Shown: positions 1 through 4,851 of the stretch, piece by piece
Position numbering within the stretch: the first letter of the stretch is position 1
Layout of the letters: each line of letters opens with the position of its first letter
Source of the DNA: Verrucomicrobiota bacterium
GTDB taxonomy: Bacteria > Verrucomicrobiota > Verrucomicrobiia > Limisphaerales > JADLHS01
Direction: 5' to 3'
DNA: 7,289 bases
Assembly (NCBI GenBank): GCA_025360895.1
Contig: JANYBF010000064.1
Span: 1 to 7,289, forward strand
Position numbers and translations under genes: made by a program
Notes under the pieces: model-generated
The model's input: the letters and a program-made list of their open reading frames with translations, nothing else
Told to the model about the DNA's origin: nothing
Databases searched by the model: none

Positions 1-296
1 CTGCGCAGAAAATGCGCGAAATGGTGCGGCAGATTCAGGGCTTGCCTGCGTTGCAGGCGCAGGCGGTGTTGAAAGTCGTGTCGCGCAAGTCGGCGCGGTT
101 TGTGGCCAAGACGCTTGACTCGGCGATTGCCAATGCCGAGAACAACAACAAGGTCAAGCCGGAGACGTTGCGCGTGAAAGAAGCGGTGGCGGGCACAGCG
201 ACTTCCCTTAAACGTTTCATTCCGAAAGCGCGGGGCTCGGCCGGGCCGATCATCAAGCGCCGCTGCCACATCAAAATTACGGTTTCCGACGAGTAA
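1..296 (+). CDS. rplV: 50S ribosomal protein L22 (5' end outside window)
   Basis: L22 is a large-subunit protein that binds 23S rRNA early in assembly and sends a long beta-hairpin along the nascent-chain exit tunnel. The reading frame is open from the left edge, with its first whole codon at 3, and ends with TAA at 294-296. Visible L22 hallmarks are an AQKMREMVRQIQG segment (equivalent to the family's SPRKARLVVDLIRG), a KSARFVAKTLDSAIANAENN segment, and the tunnel hairpin region TSLKRFIPKARGSAGPIIKR followed by a terminal HIKITVSDE. By comparison with the usual length of about 110 residues, only some 13-16 N-terminal residues are missing. The ATG at 12 is internal to the conserved N-terminal helix and is not the start. 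The stop is 5 nt before rpsC, as expected for an S10-type operon. Confidence 0.97.
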   Translation, partial: AQKMREMVRQIQGLPALQAQAVLKVVSRKSARFVAKTLDSAIANAENNNKVKPETLRVKEAVAGTATSLKRFIPKARGSAGPIIKRRCHIKITVSDE

Positions 297-301
297 TCAG
301 T

Positions 302-967
302 ATGGGACAAAAAACCAATCCAATCGGCTTTCGCCTCGCGGTCAATAAAGACTGGCGGTCCAAGTGGTATGCCGGGAAAAAGGAATTCGGCACGTTGCTG
401 GCCGAAGATCGCAAGATTCGCGACTTGCTCAAGAAGAAGTTGGAGGGCGCTTCCGTGCCAAAAATTTTGATCGAGCGCGCGGCCAGCCGTTGTCGCATAA
501 CGATTCTCACGGCCCGCCCGGGCGTGGTCATCGGCCGAAAAGGCTCGGAAATTGACAAGCTCAAGGAAGACCTGAGCAAGATGACGGGCAAGGAGGTTTA
601 CGTGGACATCGTGGAGATCAAGTCTCCGGAAATTGATGCCCAGCTCGTCGCGGAAAACGTCGCTCTCCAGTTGGAGCGCCGCGTGTCGTTCCGGCGCGCG
701 ATGAAGAAGGTATTGCAGACGGCCAAGGATTTTGGGGCGGACGGCATCAAGATTCGATGTGCCGGACGGCTGGGCGGTTCGGAAATCGCCCGCGTGGAGA
801 AGTATCACTGGGGTCGCGTGCCGTTGCACACTCTGCGGGCGAACATTGATTACGGCTTCTCCGAAGCGAATACCATGTATGGCAAAATCGGCATCAAGTG
901 CTGGATTTGCAAGGGTGAGAATAAGCCGCAGAAGGCGGCCGCACCGGCCCCGGCCGCTGCCAACTAA
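302..967 (+). CDS. rpsC: 30S ribosomal protein S3
   Basis: S3 sits at the mRNA entry channel of the small subunit and contributes to unwinding of mRNA structure. The 221-residue product starts MGQKTNPIGFRL, the family's standard N-terminus. It carries a type II KH domain with the GxxG loop GRKG at residues 78-81, then a C-terminal domain with RRAMKK (131-136; known from E. coli S3 to hold the mRNA-helicase basic residues), GRLGGSEIAR (about 155-164) and VPLHTLRANIDYG (about 173-185). The protein ends in a short Ala/Pro tail (about 212-220) that looks disordered. The length is close to that of E. coli (233). The start is 5 nt after rplV with only a weak purine stretch (GAG at 291-293), so translational coupling is likely. 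Confidence 0.98.
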   Translation: MGQKTNPIGFRLAVNKDWRSKWYAGKKEFGTLLAEDRKIRDLLKKKLEGASVPKILIERAASRCRITILTARPGVVIGRKGSEIDKLKEDLSKMTGKEVYVDIVEIKSPEIDAQLVAENVALQLERRVSFRRAMKKVLQTAKDFGADGIKIRCAGRLGGSEIARVEKYHWGRVPLHTLRANIDYGFSEANTMYGKIGIKCWICKGENKPQKAAAPAPAAAN

Positions 968-972
968 ACTTT

Positions 973-980
973 AGGAAGAG
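973..980 (+). promoter_or_regulatory. Shine-Dalgarno site of rplP
   Basis: AGGAAGAG lies 9 nt before the rplP ATG at 990. It is one of the few clear ribosome binding sites in this operon and fixes the L16 start. Confidence 0.75.
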
Positions 981-989
981 AAATTTGAT

Positions 990-1412
990 ATGGCCTTACA
1001 GCCCGCAAAAGTAAAGTTTCGGAAAATGCACCGGGGGAGCCGCAAAGGCCTGGCCTATCGTGGCAGCACGGTGGCGTTTGGGGAGTATGGATTGATGGCG
1101 CTGGAGCGATGCTGGATGGACGCCAAGCAGATCGAGTCCGCCCGGGTGGCGATTTCCCGGCAGATGAAGCGGCACGGAAAGCTCTGGATACGCATTTTCC
1201 CACAAAAATCCTTCACCAAAAAGCCGTTGGAAACGCGGATGGGTAAGGGCAAGGCGCCGGTGGAAGGCTGGGTGGCAGTCATCCGGCCCGCGAACGTTCT
1301 GTTTGAAGTGGACGGCGTGACCGAGGCGGTGGCGCGTGAGTGTATGCGCCTGGCGGCGACCAAGCTGCCCATCAAGACGAAATTTATTTCACGGCATCAG
1401 CATGCCGCGTAA
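990..1412 (+). CDS. rplP: 50S ribosomal protein L16
   Basis: L16 lies near the peptidyl-transferase centre and the A-site tRNA elbow, and is a late assembly protein. The 140-residue product matches the family end to end: MALQPAKVKFRKMHRG at the N-terminus, FGEYGLMALE (30-39), KLWIRIFPQKSFTKKP (64-79), the strongly conserved RMGKGK (83-88), WVAVIRPANVLFEVDGV (94-110) and AATKLPIKTKF (122-132). The arginine of RMGKGK (R83) corresponds to the residue that is hydroxylated in E. coli L16; whether this organism has the hydroxylase cannot be seen here. The start has a good Shine-Dalgarno sequence, and the gene follows rpsC by 22 nt. Confidence 0.98.
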   Translation: MALQPAKVKFRKMHRGSRKGLAYRGSTVAFGEYGLMALERCWMDAKQIESARVAISRQMKRHGKLWIRIFPQKSFTKKPLETRMGKGKAPVEGWVAVIRPANVLFEVDGVTEAVARECMRLAATKLPIKTKFISRHQHAA

Positions 1413-1427
1413 GCGGGAATCGAGTTT

Positions 1428-1625
1428 ATGAAGTTTTCGGAAATCAAAGACATGACGCAGGTCGAATTAGCGGCCAAGAGCCGGGACTTGCGGCAGGAAA
1501 TGTTCAACCTCCGGTTGCAGCAGGCAAGCGCGCAATTGGAGAAGCCGGCGCGGCTGCATACGTTGCGGCGCGACATTGCGCGGCTTGAAACCCGCGTGTC
1601 GCAACTGCGCAATAAAACCGCTTAA
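1428..1625 (+). CDS. rpmC: 50S ribosomal protein L29
   Basis: L29 is a small two-helix protein next to L23 at the tunnel exit, where trigger factor and the signal recognition particle dock. The 65-residue product has the usual length and the family pattern: MKFSEIKDMTQVEL, then LRQEMFNLRLQQASAQLEKPARLHTLRRDIARLETRV. The start lies 15 nt after rplP, with a modest purine-rich stretch (GGGAATCGAG, 1415-1424) ahead of it. Its place between L16 and S17 is the canonical one. Confidence 0.95.
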   Translation: MKFSEIKDMTQVELAAKSRDLRQEMFNLRLQQASAQLEKPARLHTLRRDIARLETRVSQLRNKTA

Positions 1626-1636
1626 TTTAACCTGGT

Positions 1637-1939
1637 ATGGCTGAAACTGTGAATCCAACGTTGGCGAAACGCGGCACGCGCAAAGAACGCGTCGGCAAGG
1701 TAATCTCGAATAAGATGGCCAAGACCATCGTGGTGCAGATCGAGCGGCGTTTTCCGCATCTGCGCTACAAGAAAATTGTGACCGCTTACAGCAAATTTTA
1801 CGCGCACGACGAGAAGGCTGAAGCGAGGGTTGGGGACAAAGTGCGGATCGAGGAGACCCGCCCATTGTCCAAGTTAAAGCGCTGGCGTTTGGTGGCCGTA
1901 GTCGAAAAAAGCAGTGGCGTGGAGCGCGTGGCCACTTAA
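1637..1939 (+). CDS. rpsQ: 30S ribosomal protein S17
   Basis: S17 is a primary-binding OB-fold protein of the small-subunit body that contacts the 5' domain of 16S rRNA. The 100-residue product carries the family's core from about residue 15: ERVGKVISNKMAKTIVVQIERRFPHLRYKKIV, then YAHDEKAEARVGDKVRIEETRPLSKLKRWRLVAVVEK. The N-terminus is roughly ten residues longer than in the shortest family members (about 84 residues in E. coli). The ATG at 1637 has no recognisable Shine-Dalgarno sequence (upstream is TTTAACCTGGT), so it probably depends on coupling to rpmC, which ends 11 nt earlier. A start a few codons further in is not excluded, but no ATG is available there. Confidence 0.96.
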   Translation: MAETVNPTLAKRGTRKERVGKVISNKMAKTIVVQIERRFPHLRYKKIVTAYSKFYAHDEKAEARVGDKVRIEETRPLSKLKRWRLVAVVEKSSGVERVAT

Positions 1940-1949
1940 TTGGAATTTT

Positions 1950-2315
1950 ATGCTGCAAATTCGTTCTCATCTTGACGTAGCTGACAATACCGGCGCCAAA
2001 GTGGCGTGGAACATTGGTGTGCTGGGCCGCAACCAGCGTTACGCGGGCATCGGCGATGTGGTCAAAGTTCACATCAAAGTTGCTGCCCCGGACGGCACGG
2101 TTAAGAAGGGCGAAGTGCATAATGCGGTGGTGGTGCGCACGCGGCAAATTACCCGGCGGAGCGACGGTTCCTATCTGCGCTTTGACAGTAACGCGGTGGT
2201 GCTGATTGACGCGGAGAATAATCCGAAAGGCACGCGGATTTTCGGGCCGGTTGCCCGGGAATTGCGCGAAAAGAAGTTCATGAAGATTATTTCACTGGCG
2301 CCGGAAGTGATTTGA
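1950..2315 (+). CDS. rplN: 50S ribosomal protein L14
   Basis: L14 lies at the subunit interface, forms part of an intersubunit bridge with 16S rRNA, and is a docking point for the silencing factor RsfS. The 121-residue product starts MLQIRSHLDVADNTGAK, which holds the family's DNSGA-type signature. It continues with YAGIGDVVKVHIK, VKKGEVHNAVVVRT, RSDGSYLRFDSNAVVLID and GTRIFGPVARELREKKFMKIISLAPEV. The frame is open further upstream to an ATG at 1914, but that start lies inside rpsQ and would add 12 residues foreign to the family. The ATG at 1950, with GGAA at 1942-1945, gives the normal length. The gap to rpsQ is 10 nt. Confidence 0.97.
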   Translation: MLQIRSHLDVADNTGAKVAWNIGVLGRNQRYAGIGDVVKVHIKVAAPDGTVKKGEVHNAVVVRTRQITRRSDGSYLRFDSNAVVLIDAENNPKGTRIFGPVARELREKKFMKIISLAPEVI

Positions 2316-2319
2316 AGTT

Positions 2320-2595
2320 ATGAAGAGTTTTCACGTTAAGAAAAACGACGAAGTTGTGGTGCTGGCCGGTTCGGACAAAGGCAAACGTGGTCGCATTATT
2401 ACGTTGTTGACCAAGAAGAGCCGCGTGATTGTCGAAGGTGTGGCCATGATCAAGCGCCATACCCGCAAGAGTCAGCAGCATCCGCAGGGGGCGATTGTGG
2501 AGCGCGAAGGTTCCGTCCACATCTCCAATGTAATGAGCGCAACCGAATTTGATGCGCGCGTCGCAAAGCGCGGGGTTACGTCGGCCAAGGCGTGA
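2320..2595 (+). CDS. rplX: 50S ribosomal protein L24
   Basis: L24 starts large-subunit assembly by binding the 5' region of 23S rRNA. The 91-residue product holds a KOW domain near the N-terminus (FHVKKNDEVVVLAGSDKGKRGRIITLL, 4-30), then RVIVEGVAMIKRHTRKSQQHPQGAIVEREGSVHISNV (35-71). It is shorter than E. coli L24 (104). The usual C-terminal segment after HISNV, with its conserved GxRxxDGKKVR-like part, is replaced by a short charged tail (VMSATEFDARVAKRGVTSAKA). I see no continuation of the family in another frame after the stop, so this looks like a natural short form and not a frameshift. The start is 4 nt after rplN, with GAAG overlapping the rplN stop codon. Confidence 0.95.
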   Translation: MKSFHVKKNDEVVVLAGSDKGKRGRIITLLTKKSRVIVEGVAMIKRHTRKSQQHPQGAIVEREGSVHISNVMSATEFDARVAKRGVTSAKA

Positions 2596-2615
2596 TCGCA
2601 GCGAGATAAGCATCA
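2593..2615 (+). promoter_or_regulatory. possible weak stem-loop over the rplX stop codon
   Basis: TGAT (2593-2596, starting with the rplX stop codon) can pair with ATCA (2612-2615). After a bulged C at 2597, GC (2598-2599) can pair with GC (2610-2611), leaving a ten-base loop. The helix is short and may be chance. It is listed because in E. coli the rplX-rplE junction is where S8 binds the spc mRNA to shut down translation. Confidence 0.2.
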
Positions 2616-2629
2616 GGACTTTAAATTGA

Positions 2630-2649
2630 GTTACGGCCAAAACCGTGGC
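2630..2649 (+). promoter_or_regulatory. hairpin in front of rplE, twin of the one before rplR
   Basis: GTTACGG (2630-2636) pairs with CCGTGGC (2643-2649) over seven positions, two of which are G-U wobbles, closing the six-base loop CCAAAA. Eight bases, ACAAAAAA, follow before the rplE ATG, and no Shine-Dalgarno sequence is present. The hairpin sits in the longest intergenic gap of the window (62 nt). The inner stem, loop and 8-nt linker match the hairpin at 4435-4456 before rplR. A role in translational control of rplE is an inference. Confidence 0.45.
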
Positions 2650-2657
2650 ACAAAAAA

Positions 2658-3200
2658 ATGAAAAACCGAATTTACAGCAAGTACGTCAATGAGGTGGTGC
2701 CCGCCCTGAAGGCGAAGCACAACTACGTCAATGTTCACCAAGTTCCTAAACTGGAAAAAATCGTCGTGAACATGGGCGTAAGTGCGTCGCTTGAAAAAGG
2801 GGCGATCGACGATGCAACCAAGGATCTGACGCAGATCACCGGGCGCAAGCCGGCGATCAGCAAGTCGCGGCACAGCATCGCCAACTTCAAGTTGCGCGAG
2901 GGGCAGGTGATTGGCTGCCGGGTTACCTTGCGCAAGGACGCGATGTACGAGTTTTTTGACCGTTTGGTGGCCGTTACGCTGCCACGGATTCGTGATTTTC
3001 GCGGTTTGTCGCCGCGCAAGTTTGATGGCCGTGGCAACTATACGTTCGGCGTCGCGGATCAAACTGTGTTCCCCGAGATTGAAATGGACAAAATCAAGCG
3101 CCAGCAGGGGATGGACATCACGATCGTCACAAGCGTGACGAGCGATGCTCAGGCGCAGGATTTGTTGAAGCACATGGGCTTTCCGTTTGCGGAGAAGTAA
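2658..3200 (+). CDS. rplE: 50S ribosomal protein L5
   Basis: L5 binds 5S rRNA and helps place it in the central protuberance, and contacts the P-site tRNA and the small subunit. The 180-residue product is full length for the family (E. coli 179). It starts MKNRIYSKYVNEVVPALKAK, then shows VPKLEKIVVNMGV (29-41), TGRKPAISKSRHSIANFKLREGQVIGCRVTLR (61-92), LPRIRDFRGLSPRKFDGRGNYTFGVADQTVFPEI (108-141) and GMDITIVTS (151-159). No in-frame upstream start exists: a GTG at 2645 is in another frame. The ATG is preceded by an A-run and a hairpin instead of a Shine-Dalgarno site. The large gap before it corresponds to the E. coli position where S8 regulates the spc operon. Confidence 0.97.
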   Translation: MKNRIYSKYVNEVVPALKAKHNYVNVHQVPKLEKIVVNMGVSASLEKGAIDDATKDLTQITGRKPAISKSRHSIANFKLREGQVIGCRVTLRKDAMYEFFDRLVAVTLPRIRDFRGLSPRKFDGRGNYTFGVADQTVFPEIEMDKIKRQQGMDITIVTSVTSDAQAQDLLKHMGFPFAEK

Positions 3201-3212
3201 CCAAATAATTTT

Positions 3213-3482
3213 ATGGCCAAGACATCATGGTTGGAGCGCAACAAGCGCAAGGCAGCGACAGTTAAAAAATTCGCCACCAAACGCGCCGAACTCAAGGCGA
3301 AGCGCGACTACGCGGGTCTCGCGAAATTGCCGCGCAATGCCAGTCCAACGCGCCTGGTCAATCGCTGCTCCATGAGTGGCCGCCGGCACGGATATTTGCG
3401 CAAGTTTGGCTGTTCCCGACTGACGTTCCGGGAGGCCGCCCTGAACGGTTTGATTCCTGGAGTGGTGAAGGCGAGCTGGTAA
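3213..3482 (+). CDS. rpsN: 30S ribosomal protein S14, zinc-independent type
   Basis: S14 is a small-subunit head protein near the decoding A site, assembling late with S3 and S10. The 89-residue product starts MAKTSWLERNKRK and ends with the invariant-looking FREAALNGLIPGVVKASW. It lies between the 61-residue zinc-binding form and the 101-residue E. coli form. The zinc-ribbon pairs of the C+ form are not kept: in RCSMSGRRHGYLRKFGCSRLT only the first zinc-ligand cysteine position (C52) is still Cys, the others being Ser, Ser and Thr, while a second cysteine (C67) is off register. It should therefore not bind structural zinc. The start is 12 nt after rplE; the nearest GGAG (3191-3194) is 18 nt away, too far to be ideal. 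Confidence 0.97.
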   Translation: MAKTSWLERNKRKAATVKKFATKRAELKAKRDYAGLAKLPRNASPTRLVNRCSMSGRRHGYLRKFGCSRLTFREAALNGLIPGVVKASW

Positions 3483-3487
3483 TTTTT

Positions 3488-3874
3488 ATGATCGATCCGA
3501 TTTCTGACATGTTGACCCGCATCCGCAACGCGAGCCGCGCGCTGCTGCCGGTGGTAGAACTTCCGCATTCGCGCACCAAGGAGAGCATTGCGCACATAAT
3601 GAAAAAGGAAGGTTACGTCGCGGAAGTGACCGTGGAAGGCAAGCTACCCAAGTCCCTCAAGATTCGCCTCAAGTACGAGGGAAAGAAGAATGTCATCGAA
3701 GGTTTGAAGCGGGTGAGCACGCCCGGTTTGCGCCGTTACGTGGGCGCGACCGAGATTCCCCGCGTTTTGGGTGGCATGGGCGTGTCCATCGTTTCCACGT
3801 CGGAAGGTTTGATGACGGGGACGCAGGCCAAAAAGAAAAATATCGGTGGCGAATTGCTTTGTTACATCTGGTAA
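3488..3874 (+). CDS. rpsH: 30S ribosomal protein S8
   Basis: S8 binds helix 21 of 16S rRNA in the central domain. In E. coli it is also the translational repressor of the spc operon. The 128-residue product shows both family ends: MIDPISDMLTRIRNASRA at the N-terminus and STSEGLMTGTQAKKKNIGGELLCYIW at 103-128, which is the S8 signature region. Between them are HSRTKESIAHIMKKEGYV (27-44) and GLRRYVGATEIPRVLGGMGVSIV (80-102). It starts 5 nt after rpsN with an AATTTTT stretch ahead of the ATG and no clear Shine-Dalgarno site, so coupling is likely. Confidence 0.97.
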   Translation: MIDPISDMLTRIRNASRALLPVVELPHSRTKESIAHIMKKEGYVAEVTVEGKLPKSLKIRLKYEGKKNVIEGLKRVSTPGLRRYVGATEIPRVLGGMGVSIVSTSEGLMTGTQAKKKNIGGELLCYIW

Positions 3875-3877
3875 GGA
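3873..3877 (+). promoter_or_regulatory. Shine-Dalgarno site of rplF
   Basis: AAGGA overlaps the rpsH stop codon and lies 7 nt before the ATG at 3885. It decides the L6 start in favour of 3885 over the in-frame ATG at 3846 inside rpsH. Confidence 0.75.
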
Positions 3878-3884
3878 CTCAATT

Positions 3885-4421
3885 ATGTCGCGCATTGGAA
3901 AACAACCGATTGCTGTTCCTGCCACCGTAAAGGTGGAGGTGAAGGGTCAAAAAGTTCATGTCGCCGGCCCGAAGGGGAAGCTGGACTGGGAATTGCCGAA
4001 GCGAACCAGTCTCAAAGTGGCGGACGGCAAAATTGTGGTCAGCCGTGATGGCGAAGACGCGCAAGCCCGGGCGCTGCATGGTTTGAGTCGCGCGCTCGTG
4101 AACAACATGGTTAAAGGCGTGAGTGACGGTTTTATTAAAAAGCTGGAAATTCAGGGCGTTGGTTTCAAGGCCGCCGTGCAAGGGAAGATCGTGAATCTGA
4201 GCCTCGGCTATTCACACCCGGTCAATTACGCGATTCCGGATCAAATCAAAGTCACCGTCGAGGAGAATACGAAAGTGACCATTGAAGGCCCGGACAAGCA
4301 AATGGTAGGCAAGGTGGCCTCGGAAATCCGCGCTTTCTATCCGCCTGAACCTTACAAAGGCAAAGGTGTTCGCTATGTCGGGGAAAAGGTCGAGCGCAAG
4401 GAAGGCAAGACCGTACAGTAA
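3885..4421 (+). CDS. rplF: 50S ribosomal protein L6
   Basis: L6 is a two-domain protein near the L7/L12 stalk base and the sarcin-ricin loop, and supports binding of translational GTPases. The 178-residue product begins MSRIGKQPIAVP, the standard start, and equals the usual length (E. coli 177). The two related L6 domains fall at about residues 11-82 and 90-165; the second ends with the signature PPEPYKGKGVRYVGEKVERKEGKT (153-176, PYKGKGVRY at 156-164). An in-frame ATG at 3846 within rpsH would add 13 non-family residues and is rejected. The gap to rpsH is 10 nt. Confidence 0.98.
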   Translation: MSRIGKQPIAVPATVKVEVKGQKVHVAGPKGKLDWELPKRTSLKVADGKIVVSRDGEDAQARALHGLSRALVNNMVKGVSDGFIKKLEIQGVGFKAAVQGKIVNLSLGYSHPVNYAIPDQIKVTVEENTKVTIEGPDKQMVGKVASEIRAFYPPEPYKGKGVRYVGEKVERKEGKTVQ

Positions 4422-4434
4422 TAATTGATTTTAT

Positions 4435-4456
4435 GGTCGCGGCCAAATCCGCGACC
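4435..4456 (+). promoter_or_regulatory. GC-rich hairpin in front of rplR, twin of the one before rplE
   Basis: GGTCGCGG (4435-4442) and CCGCGACC (4449-4456) form a perfect eight-pair stem with the six-base loop CCAAAT. Eight bases, CGCAAAAA, separate it from the rplR ATG at 4465. The 5' arm begins with the G of an out-of-frame ATG at 4433, which would be partly masked. The stem is followed by A's and not T's, so it is not a terminator on this strand. Shared inner stem, loop and linker length with the hairpin at 2630-2649 suggest a common role. The function is inferred and unproven. Confidence 0.5.
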
Positions 4457-4464
4457 CGCAAAAA

Positions 4465-4830
4465 ATGCAAACCCAAAAAAAACATCGTCTTAAGCAGTTG
4501 CGTCAATGGCGCATCCGGAAAAAAGTCAGTGGCACGAAAGATCGTCCTCGGATGGCCGTGTGTTTTACGGGCCAGCATATTTACGTGCAGTTCATTGACG
4601 ACCGGGCGGGCCAGACCCTGGCGGCTGCCTCGACCCGGGCGAAGGGCGCGGTGACGGAAGGCAAGCTGGCGGCCAACGTGAAGAGTGCGAAGACCGTTGG
4701 CGCCACTGCGGCGCGTGCGGCGATGGATAAAGGCATCACGGCGGTTGTGTTTGATCGCGGGGGTGCACTTTATCATGGCAAGGTCAAGGCGCTGGCGGAT
4801 GCCGCGCGCGAGGCTGGACTCAAGTTTTAA
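4465..4830 (+). CDS. rplR: 50S ribosomal protein L18 (start uncertain)
   Basis: L18 binds 5S rRNA and joins it with L5 to 23S rRNA in the central protuberance. From the ATG at 4465 the product has 121 residues (E. coli 117): a lysine/arginine-rich N-terminus (MQTQKKHRLKQLRQWRIRKKVSGT), RPRMAVCFTGQHIYVQFIDD (27-46), TLAAAST (51-57) and the signature AVVFDRGGALYHGKVKALADAAREAGLKF (93-121). This start fits the family length but has no Shine-Dalgarno site, only an A-run. Another ATG at 4433 has the TTTTATG context common in this operon but is in a different frame. It would join L18 only by a -1 slip at A-AAA-AAC (4477-4483) or by one missing A in the sequence. I prefer 4465. Confidence 0.93.
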   Translation: MQTQKKHRLKQLRQWRIRKKVSGTKDRPRMAVCFTGQHIYVQFIDDRAGQTLAAASTRAKGAVTEGKLAANVKSAKTVGATAARAAMDKGITAVVFDRGGALYHGKVKALADAAREAGLKF

Positions 4831-4838
4831 CCCGTAAC

Positions 4839-4842
4839 GGAG
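4839..4842 (+). promoter_or_regulatory. Shine-Dalgarno site supporting the GTG start of rpsE
   Basis: GGAG lies 9 nt before GTG at 4852. It supports this non-ATG start, the only one among the genes whose starts are visible here. Confidence 0.75.
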
Positions 4843-4851
4843 AATTATACT

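Noticed and set aside
35..829. Long antisense open frame (264 codons) over rplV and rpsC
   Set aside because: It lies opposite two certain, conserved genes; its product resembles nothing and fits a GC-rich shadow frame.
1914..1949. Upstream start of rplN inside rpsQ
   Set aside because: It would add 12 residues absent from the L14 family; ATG 1950 gives the normal length and has GGAA before it.
1467..2147. Antisense open frame of 226 codons over rpmC, rpsQ and rplN
   Set aside because: It runs against three certain genes, with an implausible composition rich in Arg, Cys and His.
2631..3173. Antisense open frame of 180 codons opposite rplE
   Set aside because: Mirror of the L5 gene; no recognisable domain and no separate ribosome binding site.
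3846..3884. Upstream start of rplF inside rpsH
   Set aside because: It would add 13 non-family residues; ATG 3885 has AAGGA at good spacing and the standard MSRIGKQPI start.
4435..4482. Intrinsic terminator between rplF and rplR
   Set aside because: The stem is strong, but it is followed by A-runs on the + strand. On the - strand the hairpin is followed by ATAAAATCAATT and not a T-run, and there is no gene to terminate.
4433..4654. Open frame of 73 codons from ATG 4433 as a separate gene
   Set aside because: It overlaps L18 in another frame, and after the Lys-rich start its sequence looks like a shadow translation with no family resemblance. Only its start is of interest, as discussed for rplR.
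4252..4776. Antisense open frame opposite rplF and rplR
   Set aside because: It spans two certain genes on the other strand and looks like a shadow.
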